From JACVRW01 sp963820315 (lineage in GTDB: Bacteria; Actinomycetota; Thermoleophilia; Solirubrobacterales; Thermoleophilaceae), in the NCBI GenBank assembly GCA_963820315.1, contig CAWFZK010000034.1, positions 62,001 through 126,000 on the forward strand: a stretch of 64,000 bases of DNA, written 5' to 3'. The notes under the pieces were generated by a model. It saw only the letters and a list, made by a program, of their open reading frames with translations, made no database searches and was not told the DNA's origin. How positions within the stretch are numbered: position 1 is the stretch's first letter; each line of letters starts with the position of its first letter. Shown piece by piece: positions 27,786 to 34,947 of this stretch. The position numbers and the translations under genes are program-made.

Positions 27786-28199
27786 ATGCAAGGTGCAGCA
27801 CCGATCCACGCGGAGGTACAGGCACATCCTTCGCGGACACCCATCATCGCGGCGCTCGCGGCGCTTGTGGTTGGCGGCGCGATCGCCACAGGTGTCTGGT
27901 GGCTAACGGACAACGACGTGGACATCCTCCCGGGGGCGGACACCGCCACCAGGGTGATCGTGTCGTCGCCGGTCGAGCCCGGCTCGGGCACGATCGCCAA
28001 GGACGAGGCCCGACTGGCAGCGGCGATCGGCGTCGCTCCCGCCGTCGCTGCGACAGGCGAAGGCACGGCAACCAAGGACGAGGCCGGATCAGCGGCGGCG
28101 ATCAACGTCAACCCCTCGACCGGCCAGGCGACGATCACCAAGGGCAGCCAGGCGTCCGAGGGCGAGAGCCAGACCGGCCCCGGCGCGAACACGGACTAG
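27786..28199 (+). CDS. Single-span membrane-anchored hypothetical protein
   Basis: 137 residues from ATG 27786, 10 bases after AGGAGG. A transmembrane helix lies at about 20-40 (IIAALAALVVGGAIATGVWW). The outer part is Ala/Gly/Thr-rich and appears to contain two imperfect repeats of the form 'GSGTIAKDEA...AAAI' and 'GEGTATKDEAGSAAAI', each followed by a short linker. No family recognised; the repeats suggest a stalk or surface-exposed linker. Confidence 0.6.
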   Translation: MQGAAPIHAEVQAHPSRTPIIAALAALVVGGAIATGVWWLTDNDVDILPGADTATRVIVSSPVEPGSGTIAKDEARLAAAIGVAPAVAATGEGTATKDEAGSAAAINVNPSTGQATITKGSQASEGESQTGPGANTD

Positions 28200-28215
28200 A
28201 CCACGATCACCATCG

Positions 28216-28341
28216 TCAGGCGCGCCGCCATGAATCCGCACGCGCACGACCCCGCGGCCGCGTGTAGACGAGGTCGCCCTCGACGTACTCGTGGGCCGGG
28301 TACAGCGTTCCGAGGGAGGAGCCACGACGGGTGGTGGACAC
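28216..28341 (-). CDS. Putative small phage-like protein, 41 residues
   Basis: GTG 28341 begins STTRRGSSLGTLYPAHEYVE and continues GDLVYTRPRGRARADSWRRA to a TGA. Composition is protein-like and it is the last of a run of tiny same-strand frames. No good ribosome site is visible, so it is weakly supported. Function unknown. Confidence 0.35.
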   Translation of the reverse strand: MSTTRRGSSLGTLYPAHEYVEGDLVYTRPRGRARADSWRRA

Positions 28342-28391
28342 CCCGGGAGTATCCGTCGCCTGTCACCGAAGGCCGAGCGCGTGCATCGCCC

Positions 28392-28649
28392 TCACCACCG
28401 TGACCCCCCGTTGACCCGCCGGCCAAGTTCCGTCGCGCCGCCGTACCTCGAGATCGCCCCCGGTGTGTCGACCTCGACATACAGGTCAAGCGCCACATGG
28501 ACGCCCGCCCCGGCATCCTCGGCAAGCCCGACGAGGCGGTCGAACCCGGGGCCGTACTCGACGCCGTCCCACAGCGCCAAGACCTCCCGGTCGCCGCACT
28601 CCCGGACCGCGGTCGCGACCAGGCCAAGCTCGCGAAGCAGCTCGCTCAC
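28392..28649 (-). CDS. Putative small phage-like protein, 85 residues
   Basis: GTG 28649 overlaps the upstream stop as GTGA. The product starts SELLRELGLVATAVRECGDR and continues EVLALWDGVEYGPGFDRLVG, a mixed helix/strand pattern with normal codon periodicity. It sits in a set of tiny overlapping frames on the minus strand, typical of phage early or structural-accessory regions. No known domain. Confidence 0.5.
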   Translation of the reverse strand: MSELLRELGLVATAVRECGDREVLALWDGVEYGPGFDRLVGLAEDAGAGVHVALDLYVEVDTPGAISRYGGATELGRRVNGGSRW

Positions 28650-28765
28650 TGGCGCCCCTCAGCGACCTGGGCGAGCAGCTCGGCCACCCGGGTCTGCGGG
28701 TCGACGGCCTCCTCCTCCCACATCTCCTTGAGCAACCTGATCGCCCGCGATGCGGTCGCGCTCAT
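28646..28765 (-). CDS. Putative tiny phage-like protein, 39 residues
   Basis: ATG 28765 overlaps the stop of the previous 19-residue frame (ATGA) and its own stop overlaps the next start (GTGA). The peptide (MSATASRAIRLLKEMWEEEA then VDPQTRVAELLAQVAEGRQ) is a clean amphipathic helix pair, unlike random GC-rich translation. The chained overlaps are the main support. Confidence 0.45.
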   Translation of the reverse strand: MSATASRAIRLLKEMWEEEAVDPQTRVAELLAQVAEGRQ

Positions 28766-28821
28766 ACGGCGCCTCGGTGCGCGATCCGCTCAAGCTCGGC
28801 CTTCGCTTCGTCCTTGCTCAT
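28762..28821 (-). CDS. Putative leader-size peptide, 19 residues
   Basis: ATG 28821 encodes MSKDEAKAELERIAHRGAV and ends in an ATGA overlap with the next frame. It could be a real micro-gene or simply a coupling peptide. Upstream is AT-richer (CAAAACTTGTTCCACAAA), which might hold a promoter. Support is only the overlap chain and charged helical composition. Confidence 0.3.
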   Translation of the reverse strand: MSKDEAKAELERIAHRGAV

Positions 28822-28920
28822 TTTGTGGAACAAGTTTTGTGCCGCGTTACCCGGCGGTGACCGGAGCGGGAGGTTCTGCATTCGCGCCCTCCCCTCCGTC
28901 GGGGGATACTGGGCGGACGA

Positions 28921-29342
28921 TGTCGCAGGAGAACGTGGACTTCCTCGCCGGGCTCTTTGGAGCCGCGGACAGCCTCGACAAGGATGCGATGCTCGCGGCC
29001 CTGCCGACCCTGATCGAGCAAGCCTGCGACCCGGACATCGAGTGGGTGAAGATCCACAACGCGCCGACGGGCACGTCTACCGGGGGCACGCGGGCGTTCG
29101 CGAGTCCTGGGAGCGATGGCTTGAGGACTTTGACGCCTACGGATTCGAGGTCGAGCGAATCACCGACCACGGCGACCGGGTGCTGGTAGCCGCCGTCGAG
29201 CGCGGGCGCGGAAGCGCCAGCCAAGCTGATATCAGTGCCCCGCATCTACACCGTGTGCACCTTCCGGGCTGGCAAGATCCTCCGCTACCAGGAGTTCTAC
29301 GACGAGGGACAAGCCCTCGAAGCTGTGGGGCTGCCGGAGTAG
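28921..29342 (+). pseudogene. SnoaL-like / NTF2-fold gene with two frameshifts
   Basis: Starts MSQENVDFLAGLFGAADSLD in one frame, switches near 29070 to WERWLEDFDAYGFEVERITD-HGDRVLVAAVERGRG, and near 29220 to a third frame AKLISVPRIYTVCTFRAGKI, LRYQEFYDEGQALEAVGLPE and TAG. Joined, the pieces give a normal SnoaL-like protein of about 138 residues. The bases around the start match the intact copy at 16481. Either a true relic in the accessory region or two indel errors. Confidence 0.7.
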
Positions 29343-29520
29343 GCGAGACAGCCTCAGCCCACGGTGCTCCATGTTTCCTCGGTGGTGGCGATCAGAGCCT
29401 CGAGGTCGGATAGAGGATCGCTACTGCAGCGAACCTCGCGTTCCCCCTCATCTCTGGCGGTAGCGCCGGCCAAGAGGGTAGCGCGGACGAGGATAAGAGG
29501 GGGCTTCTGTCCTCGCCGCG

Positions 29521-29712
29521 CTACTGGCCGGCGCTATCCGTGCTGCGCGGCTGATCGCCCTCGGAAGCCTCGTCTCGCGCACGGGCTTTGTATGCAAGGT
29601 GGAAGACGAGCGCATCACGGACGAACTGCGCCACGCTGACACCTTCCCGACTTGCTTCACGCCTCAGCTGAGCCCAAAGCTCTGGCGGGAACCGCATTGT
29701 CAGCGCGCGCAT
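29521..29712 (-). CDS. Ribbon-helix-helix (CopG/Arc-like) DNA-binding protein
   Basis: 63 residues from ATG 29712. ALTMRFPPELWAQLRREASR forms the beta-strand and first helix; EGVSVAQFVRDALVFHLAYK is the turn and second helix, the classic RHH fold. The tail is acidic and disordered. RHH proteins dimerise and bind operators, often as antitoxins, but no toxin-like gene is adjacent. No clear ribosome site is seen. The 29343-29520 gap shows nothing recognisable. Confidence 0.68.
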   Translation of the reverse strand: MRALTMRFPPELWAQLRREASREGVSVAQFVRDALVFHLAYKARARDEASEGDQPRSTDSAGQ

Positions 29713-30035
29713 GTGTACAGCATCGCGTGAAGGGGTTGATGTCGCCAGCACTGCGGGCAACGCTTCTCCGCCAATCCGGCGGGAGTGGCGCGCTCGTTGA
29801 GGCCAGGGCACCCGAAGCTTCAATCGAGACCCAGCAGGACGGCGCTCCGCCCTTGTCTTAGTCCCTCTTATCCACCCCGGGCCGCAGGTGATGACCCGGG
29901 GTGGAAGGTCGAGGGGGGCGGGTGCCCTGCCCGCCCGGACGCCCCGTCTCCCCCGGAGGCTCGGCGGCAAACGCAGCGATGTCGCTTCCGAACGCGCGCA
30001 GAGTGTCCGGGAGACGGTCGGGTAAGCGTCGCGTC
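29713..30035. other. Intergenic stretch without a recognised gene
   Basis: No supported gene. An imperfect inverted repeat CACCCCGGGCC... / ...ACCCGGGGTGG at about 29874-29904 could form a hairpin. Frames here are Pro/Arg-rich shadows. Confidence 0.4.
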
Positions 30036-30251
30036 ATGGGCAACGACGTTCACGTAGTTCCAAGCGGCGACCAGTGGGCGCTAGAGGTAGACGGCCAGCA
30101 GCGCGGCACCTTTCCCACACAGAACGAAGCGATCATCCGGGGACGAGGTATGGCTGATCACGAGGGCGCAGACTTGGTCATCCAAGGCGAGGACGGCCAC
30201 GTCCGCGAGCAGGACTCCAACGACAATGACCCCCACGACATCCCGGGCTAG
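30036..30251 (+). CDS. DUF2188 family protein
   Basis: 71 residues from ATG 30036. It has the family pattern: HVVPSGDQWALEVDGQQRGT, then PTQNEAIIRGRGMADHEGAD, LVIQGEDGHVREQDSNDNDP. DUF2188 proteins are small, widespread and of unknown function. The frame is open upstream but only the ATG gives the domain's normal N-terminus. Confidence 0.85.
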   Translation: MGNDVHVVPSGDQWALEVDGQQRGTFPTQNEAIIRGRGMADHEGADLVIQGEDGHVREQDSNDNDPHDIPG

Positions 30252-30363
30252 CGGAAACCGCCCGCCAGCGGCTGTCACCTAAGGCTGCACTTTCCGTGGG
30301 GTCTCGCCGTATAGCCCGGGAGTGCGCCCCTCCGAGGCGGGAAGCCGGTGCCTAAGAGGCGCC

Positions 30364-30618
30364 ATGCCGGCGATCGCACACATGATCTGTCAAAGCTGCG
30401 GCGCTCACAGCGAGGGCTTGGCCTCGCGCAATGGGTCTTCTGCAACCAGCTGTCCGTGCGGCGGTAGTCGCCAGGTCGTCCGGGTCGCTCGACAACCATG
30501 GGGCACAGCCTCGGCTTCTCCGGAAGAACTCGAGCGCAGCTTCCAGGAGCGATCAGATGATGAGACGTTGACGCCCAAGCTCATCTCGGGTAGCTGTGGG
30601 CTGCCCGAGCCGGAGTAG
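30364..30618 (+). CDS. Small zinc-ribbon-like protein
   Basis: 84 residues from ATG 30364. MICQSCGAHSEG and SATSCPCGGSRQVVRVARQP give a CxxC...CxC arrangement like a short zinc ribbon, followed by a polar tail (EELERSFQERSDDETLTPKL). Followed immediately by a strong hairpin terminator. Function unknown; nucleic-acid binding is plausible. Confidence 0.55.
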   Translation: MPAIAHMICQSCGAHSEGLASRNGSSATSCPCGGSRQVVRVARQPWGTASASPEELERSFQERSDDETLTPKLISGSCGLPEPE

Positions 30619-30622
30619 TAAG

Positions 30623-30661
30623 CGCCCGTAGAGGCCCCCAGATTGGGAGCCCCTACGGGCG
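30623..30661. terminator. Bidirectional hairpin terminator
   Basis: CGCCCGTAG (30623-30631) pairs with CTACGGGCG (30653-30661), and inner GGCCCCC/GGGAGCC bases add further pairing. It lies between the stops of two convergent genes (30618 plus, 30691 minus). No long T-run follows, as is common in GC-rich actinobacteria. Confidence 0.65.
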
Positions 30662-30690
30662 AAGGACCTACCTGGCTGAACCGCCGTGCT

Positions 30691-30915
30691 CTAGCAGTCC
30701 GCCTTCCATTCCTTGAGCCACTGCCCGTAAGGCTGCTCGGCCTTGACGAACTCCGACTGCGCGGGGCCGAACCCGCCGTGCTCGCGGTCACCGCCGCTGC
30801 TGTTACGGGTCGCCCGCTCTGCGCCCAGGCAGCTAGACGGATTGTCGTGCGTGGCCGTCGGGTTGTCCGGTCCCGAGTCGCCCACCGCCGCCGACGGAGC
30901 GGCCAGCACGGCCAC
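30691..30915 (-). CDS. Small secreted-type hypothetical protein, N-terminus uncertain
   Basis: 74 residues from GTG 30915. The start is the end of a hydrophobic signal-like segment (VLAAPSAAVG), preceded in frame by VVGAVA and then a TGA, so the signal peptide looks clipped or the true start is hidden by an indel. The mature part is polar: DNPSSCLGAERATRNSSGGD, EHGGFGPAQSEFVKAEQPYG, QWLKEWKADC, with two cysteines. Architecture recalls the 34623 gene product. Function unknown. Confidence 0.5.
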   Translation of the reverse strand: MAVLAAPSAAVGDSGPDNPTATHDNPSSCLGAERATRNSSGGDREHGGFGPAQSEFVKAEQPYGQWLKEWKADC

Positions 30916-31225
30916 CGCACCGACGACCGGAAGCTCGCCGGAGGTTCAGGGGTTGTTCGAATCCCGGCCCATCCGTATTCGGAAGCGGTGCGGTGCGTTT
31001 GCCGATCGGCATCCAGGGGAGAAGGGTTTCGGACGGGCATGGGATGAGTCTGGTTCCCCCTCTTACCTGCACCATCCACCTCGGGCCGCCGGAAGAGGGT
31101 TCCCCGGCCGGGGTAGATGTGAGGGTTCGTTGGGTCGCTGTGCCTAGCCATCCGTCCGGCCATAACGTCGACCAAGGCCAGGGTTCGACGCCGGAGGGAT
31201 AGACAAGGGCCGGTCGCGACTGAAG
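30916..31225. other. Intergenic stretch without a recognised gene
   Basis: About 310 bases without a supportable gene. TTCGAATCCC near 30954 superficially resembles a tRNA T-loop but the arms do not pair. Nothing else is recognised. Confidence 0.4.
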
Positions 31226-31420
31226 CTAGATCGCGGCCGGCTCTTTCACGCAAGCGCGACCCGCTCGGACGGCATCAACGGGCGGTCCGTGATCGCCGAC
31301 GTCCAGGCGCGCCTTCGCCGACTGGTACCCCTGGTCGTGGGCCCACACGAGCTTGTCGGCGAGGCCGTCCCAGGACCGGCACTTGAACACGTGATCGTCA
31401 GCGAGCAGCAGGTACGACAC
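31226..31420 (-). CDS. Hypothetical protein, 64 residues
   Basis: GTG 31420 begins SYLLLADDHVFKCRSWDGLA and continues DKLVWAHDQGYQSAKARLDV. The sequence has mixed secondary-structure pattern and plausible codon use. Position among phage-like small genes on the same strand suggests a phage or island gene. No domain recognised. Confidence 0.5.
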   Translation of the reverse strand: MSYLLLADDHVFKCRSWDGLADKLVWAHDQGYQSAKARLDVGDHGPPVDAVRAGRACVKEPAAI

Positions 31421-31451
31421 TCCGACCCGATCCTACGCCTGCCGAGTTGTC

Positions 31452-31907
31452 CTATCGCTCCGGGAGCCGCACTCCAAGAGCGGCCAATCCGGCCTCAGGC
31501 GGTGCGACGGCAGCCAGCCTCTTCGCGTCGTCCTCGGCCTTGGTTCTGGCCGCTTCGGACTCGGACTTACCGGACGCCCCGACCTGAACCCCAAAGTAGG
31601 CGCCGACGATCGTGCCGATCACTCCGGTGATTGGCGCTAACGCCGCCGAGACCGCGCTCGCCTTATCGAACGCCAACAGGGCCAGACCGAACGCCACTAG
31701 CGTGCCCCCCATCCCGGCGAGCACCACCGTCACCCCGTACTTCGCGCGCGCGAACTCGGCGCTCTCCGCGGCCCGCTGCTTAGTCGCGTGGGCGACCTCG
31801 GTGGCCTGCCTGTGCACCTCGGCGGCCTGCCTGTGCTGCTCGGCGGGCTGCGGCTCCTGTCCGGACTCTCCCCGTCTCGTGGGGCCACCCTCAGATCCAC
31901 TGGCCAC
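31452..31907 (-). CDS. Two-helix membrane protein with coiled-coil N-terminus
   Basis: 151 residues from GTG 31907, which has AGGAGG just upstream. Residues 15-55 are Gln/Ala/Glu-rich and helical (EQHRQAAEVHRQATEVAHAT). Two transmembrane helices follow (GVTVVLAGMGGTLVAFGLAL and LAPITGVIGTIVGAYFGVQV), then a charged helix SGKSESEAARTKAEDDAKRL. The second helix and following loop recall small phage or chromosomal 'GAYFGVQVG' proteins of unknown function. Located at the membrane; role unknown. Confidence 0.65.
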   Translation of the reverse strand: MASGSEGGPTRRGESGQEPQPAEQHRQAAEVHRQATEVAHATKQRAAESAEFARAKYGVTVVLAGMGGTLVAFGLALLAFDKASAVSAALAPITGVIGTIVGAYFGVQVGASGKSESEAARTKAEDDAKRLAAVAPPEAGLAALGVRLPER

Positions 31908-32032
31908 AACGCCTCCTGACGGTAGGGGGGTTCGGAGCACCATACGTACCCAGGTGAGGACTGCGCAACCGGGTGTCTGACACGATCGGCGGGTGTTCGT
32001 AGGTGCCGTCCTCGACGACCAAGGGCGAGTCC

Positions 32033-32188
32033 GTGACGGCGGTCGGACCCTCCGACGACCGCGCCGCGTCGGAGCAGCACCGCGACAAGCTCCGCCTCCC
32101 CGCCGGGTGGACCGCCCACGTCGTCCCCCTCCGCGAACCGGTCACCGTCGACGGCGAGCGCGAGGTCCGCTTCCGCCGCGGCGGGTAG
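32033..32188 (+). CDS. Hypothetical protein, 51 residues
   Basis: GTG 32033 begins TAVGPSDDRAASEQHRDKLR and continues LPAGWTAHVVPLREPVTVDG to a TAG at 32188. The second half looks like a real small beta domain, but the ribosome site is poor and the strand is opposite to its neighbours. Weakly supported. Confidence 0.35.
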   Translation: MTAVGPSDDRAASEQHRDKLRLPAGWTAHVVPLREPVTVDGEREVRFRRGG

Positions 32189-32220
32189 CTAGGACGGCTT
32201 GGACAGTTCGAACGCTGTCG

Positions 32221-32260
32221 CTGTTCGTCCATCTCAGCAGCGAGCGGACGCTCCAACCGG
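32221..32260 (-). repeat. Dispersed repeat copy G (gap 32189-32441)
   Basis: TCCATCTCAGCAGCGAG at 32228-32244 is identical to 22326-22342. Flanking bases (GGACGCTC / GGACGAGACGCTC) are also related. The rest of this gap has no supported gene. Confidence 0.6.
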
Positions 32261-32441
32261 TGCGCCAAGACAGCTCCCTTTGCCTCAAAGCGCCAGCGGG
32301 GTGACCGGCGGGCCGGACCGCGCTCGCGGCCGTCGTCAAGCGCCGGAATCACATCAGGCGACCGGGCGGTCCGAACACCTCTACGTAGAGGTCGCGGCCC
32401 CCGCGCCGCAGGACCGCAGACCCGGCTCTGTCAGCCGAGCG

Positions 32442-33314
32442 TCATCCGCCCGCGCAACCAATTGGGGGCGAGATCCCGCCCGAGGGGATGGGCTGGCCGC
32501 TTGCGGCGTCGTTTGCCTGGACGCTGGTGATCATGGCACCGAGATTGAACTGGTTCGTGCAGGGGAGTTGGAGGTATACGGGGGGGTTCTGCACGTTCCC
32601 GCCCTGCTCCACGGCAAAGCCCGAATAGTCGTATTGCTGTGTGGAACCGTCGGAAAAGGTCACATTGACAGTCAGGGGGCCGTTGGCCTGTATGCCGGAC
32701 GCATAAAGGACGCCCCAGCAGGTCGGATTGGATGGGTCGGTGTTCGCGCAGCCGTAGGTGATTTGCTGGACGGTCACGGAGCCCTGCGGGGCGCCGACCA
32801 ACGACAGCGACGCCGGGCCGAACCGGCGCGGGGCTCCTGCCGCTTGGGCAGCGCGGCTTGGGAGGCGGCCGTCGCCCAGTCGCTTGAACTTGTAGCTGAC
32901 CGTGCGGCGCGCGGCGTTGTAGCGCGGCCGCGACAGCTTGACGGTCAGCTCGTCGCCGCCGCGGTGGCCCGCCACATGCAGGGTGCCGGTCGCCGTCGCG
33001 GTCTTCGCCGAGAACAGCATCCGGTGGAGCCGCCTGACCTTCATCACCCCGGAGCGGCCGCTGTTGTGGGCCCAGGTCACCCGCCCGCTCACGCCGTGCA
33101 GGGTCAGCCGTCCGCCACCGAGCTCGCCGCTCGTGGCGGAATGCACGAACACCACGGCGTCGCGGGGCACTGGCTGCCCACCCGCCGGTGCTGCAGCCAA
33201 CAGCCCGGCGGCCGCCACCGCGACGAGTCCCGCGCCGGCCCACCGGCCGCGTCGCCGTGACCGCCACCCGCTCCCTTTGAAAGTCCCGGAACGCTTCTCA
33301 GTGTCGGTGAGCAT
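32442..33314 (-). CDS. Secreted or membrane-anchored hypothetical protein
   Basis: 290 residues from ATG 33314, with GGGAGA about 8 bases upstream. After a basic start a hydrophobic segment (WAGAGLVAVAAAGLLAAAPA, about 25-44) serves as signal or anchor. The outer region has strand-rich blocks VVFVHSATSGELGGGRLTLH, TATATGTLHVAGHRGGDELT and VKLSRPRYNAARRTVSYKFK, then a Cys-containing part ITYGCANTDPSNPTCWGVLY and an end ISPPIGCAGG. No catalytic motif seen. It appears to be a free-standing gene. Confidence 0.75.
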   Translation of the reverse strand: MLTDTEKRSGTFKGSGWRSRRRGRWAGAGLVAVAAAGLLAAAPAGGQPVPRDAVVFVHSATSGELGGGRLTLHGVSGRVTWAHNSGRSGVMKVRRLHRMLFSAKTATATGTLHVAGHRGGDELTVKLSRPRYNAARRTVSYKFKRLGDGRLPSRAAQAAGAPRRFGPASLSLVGAPQGSVTVQQITYGCANTDPSNPTCWGVLYASGIQANGPLTVNVTFSDGSTQQYDYSGFAVEQGGNVQNPPVYLQLPCTNQFNLGAMITSVQANDAASGQPIPSGGISPPIGCAGG

Positions 33315-33531
33315 CGCCACTATCTCCCTTGTCGCTCGCACTCGATGGGGCAAAGTAGAACACGCCCGCTGACGTTTCGCGACGCACCCGTCAGCTTCGC
33401 TCAGGTCGGCCCGGATCTGGTTGGAAGTGAACCACGTTCGAACCGTCGCGCTGTGGCTACCCATGCAACGCGATCGTCCGCAGGCAACTCCGGGCCTTCG
33501 GCGATCAGCGGAGTCGGACACCCGTCATGCG

Positions 33532-33800
33532 CTAGCTGGGTCCATCCTCGAGCAGCGTGAGGTACTTGTGCTCTCGACACCACGTTCTGCGATACCGCTG
33601 ATCCTCACGGACCGGTATGAACGGCTGCCCGCAGGTGCGGAATTGCGTTCGGGGAGGGGTCGCGACGCCGCGCTGCGTTCAGCCGGTCGCCCTGGCGCAT
33701 CCGGTACTCCCGGTTGGCCTGTGCATGGCAAGTGCGGCACCACGGGCTGCGACCGTCTAATTGTTTCCGCTGGACCGGAAGCAAAGCGGGCGACCGGCAA
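33532..33800 (-). pseudogene. Degenerate zinc-finger gene of recombination-endonuclease-VII / phage HNH type
   Basis: Three minus-strand frames hold pieces that join as one zinc protein: a stretch ending FRSSGNN, then LDGRSPWCRTCHAQANREYR-MRQGDRLNAARRR, then FRTCGQPFIPVREDQRYRRT-WCREHKYL and a TAG at 33532. The first part matches the 'DG...WC..C...NREY' zinc-ribbon of endonuclease-VII-like proteins; the second resembles the CG.PF.P.R.DQRYC...CR zinc finger. At least two shifts, near 33757 and 33655. It lies downstream of the terminase-like gene. The 33315-33531 gap shows no gene. Confidence 0.5.
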
Positions 33801-33940
33801 CGTCCCTTTCGGCGATCAAGCTCGGACGCAGTTAGATGTCTGGCCGGAGTGTCTCAGGGCGGTCAGGGAGCGGCACGACCAGCGGCCCGCCCCGTGGACC
33901 GGGCACGCCCCGATGACCTTCACGTCCGCGGCGGCCAACA

Positions 33941-34348
33941 TCACCCGGCCTCCGGCTCGATCGCCCGCAGCTTCCGCGGCTGCTTCCGGTCCGGGAGTTC
34001 GTGAACCTCCCCGCGGGCGATCTCCCACTGCAACATCCGACGCGACCTCGGGTTCAACCCGTAGCGATCCTCGAGGGCCTGCATCGCACCCAACGCACCG
34101 GAGGCAGGGCGCCGCGGTGATACTCGTCCCGGATGGGCCAACCTCCCGAGGCCGTCGACGTCGGCGGCCTCGTACACGGTCGCCATCGGCGACGCCCAAA
34201 CCGTCTCCCACGACTCACGGGTCGACGGCAACCAGTCCTCCCCGAGCAGCATCGGCGGGTCGCCCTGGCGGCCCTCCGCCGGCACCCGCCTCCACTGAGC
34301 CTGCCCCGCATTCCTACGCCTGCGCTGACCCGGCGGCTTGGGTGCCAT
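33941..34348 (-). CDS. Phage terminase small-subunit-like protein
   Basis: 135 residues from ATG 34348, preceded by AGGAGGGG at good spacing. It resembles actinophage small terminases: Pro/Arg-rich start, WRRVPAEGRQGDPPMLLGED, STRESWETVWASPMATVYEA, ADVDGLGRLA, and LEDRYGLNPRSRRMLQWEIA. A middle stretch of about 15 residues is unlike the family, while the neighbouring frame there reads IRDEYHRGA, so two compensating shifts near 34105-34140 are possible. Small terminases recognise phage DNA for packaging. No large terminase follows, so it looks like an island relic. Confidence 0.62.
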   Translation of the reverse strand: MAPKPPGQRRRRNAGQAQWRRVPAEGRQGDPPMLLGEDWLPSTRESWETVWASPMATVYEAADVDGLGRLAHPGRVSPRRPASGALGAMQALEDRYGLNPRSRRMLQWEIARGEVHELPDRKQPRKLRAIEPEAG

Positions 34349-34415
34349 CCGTACCCCTCCTAAAAACCTCGTACATATCTAGAGCTCCCGGCGGTCTCCG
34401 GCGCTGGGTACTCAT
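34314..34415 (-). CDS. Putative tiny phage-like protein, 33 residues
   Basis: ATG 34415 overlaps the upstream stop (ATGA); the product STQRRRPPGALDMYEVFRRG-TDGTQAAGSAQA ends inside the terminase-like gene, overlapping it by 35 bases. The overlap chain is typical of phage operons, but the peptide itself is not recognisable. Confidence 0.35.
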   Translation of the reverse strand: MSTQRRRPPGALDMYEVFRRGTDGTQAAGSAQA

Positions 34416-34513
34416 GCCGCTAGACCCTCCCCTCCGTTGTAGACGAGGGGTATTTGGTGGGCGATGTCGCACGCGATGCCGCAAGCGAACGCGGCGGCCA
34501 GCAACGGTCCCAT
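34412..34513 (-). CDS. Putative tiny membrane-like protein, 33 residues
   Basis: ATG 34513 gives MGPLLAAAFACGIACDIAHQ then IPLVYNGGEGLAA, a short hydrophobic helix with two cysteines, ending in an ATGA overlap with the next tiny frame. Could be a phage micro-protein. No ribosome site is obvious; weak support. Confidence 0.35.
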   Translation of the reverse strand: MGPLLAAAFACGIACDIAHQIPLVYNGGEGLAA

Positions 34514-34622
34514 TTCGGCAGCGTGAAGCGCAAATCGCGGGCATGGTGGGGTTGAGTCCCCCACAACGAAGGCACGGTTCAGTTCCGATGGGCCGTGCCA
34601 GCACTCCACGGAAGGAGCCTTC

Positions 34623-34931
34623 ATGGAAAGGCTTAAGCGACGCAGAGCAGTTGGCGCGGCGGCGGCACTCGCGGCCGCCGCTGTGGCTGTAAGCGCTACT
34701 CCCGCTTTCGCTGGCGAAGTCAACGGAAACGGCGACCCGACCCCCATCCGAACACAGGCGAACTCGATCTGCGCCTTCTCAGGGCAGAACGATGGCGAGC
34801 CGCCGGCCGGGCGGACTGCCGCGCACGTCCAGAACTGGGGGCAGATCCCCAAGGCAGACCGGGATTTCCTCACCTCTATCGGGTCCAATCCAGGCGCGGC
34901 CTGCAACGGCCACCTGAGCCCCCGCAAGTAG
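34623..34931 (+). CDS. Small secreted hypothetical protein
   Basis: 102 residues from ATG 34623 with GGAAGGAG about 7 bases upstream. Signal peptide about 1-30 (RRRAVGAAAALAAAAVAVSA then TPAFAGE). The mature part NGNGDPTPIRTQANSICAFS, GQNDGEPPAGRTAAHVQNWG, QIPKADRDFLTSIGSNPG has two cysteines likely forming one disulfide. It is similar in size and style to the 30691 product. Followed by a strong terminator. Function unknown. Confidence 0.78.
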   Translation: MERLKRRRAVGAAAALAAAAVAVSATPAFAGEVNGNGDPTPIRTQANSICAFSGQNDGEPPAGRTAAHVQNWGQIPKADRDFLTSIGSNPGAACNGHLSPRK

Positions 34932-34947
34932 ATCCTGAGTAGCACGT

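Noticed and set aside
27690..27800. Minus-strand hydrophobic mini-ORF (LLWPWPPGVIGVTAAAAILG)
   Set aside because: Overlaps the start of the 27786 gene, which has an AGGAGG site; no ribosome site or conservation evidence for the antisense frame. Could still be real.
30940..30970. tRNA-like T-loop TTCGAATCCC
   Set aside because: The flanking five-base arms do not pair and no acceptor or anticodon arm is present.
31150..31175. Second T-loop-like GGGTTCGACGCC
   Set aside because: Arms mismatch after two pairs; no cloverleaf.
24000..34500. Integron-like cassette array with repeats as attC sites
   Set aside because: Repeats do not separate single genes regularly, orientations vary, and no integrase or R'/R'' core was found.
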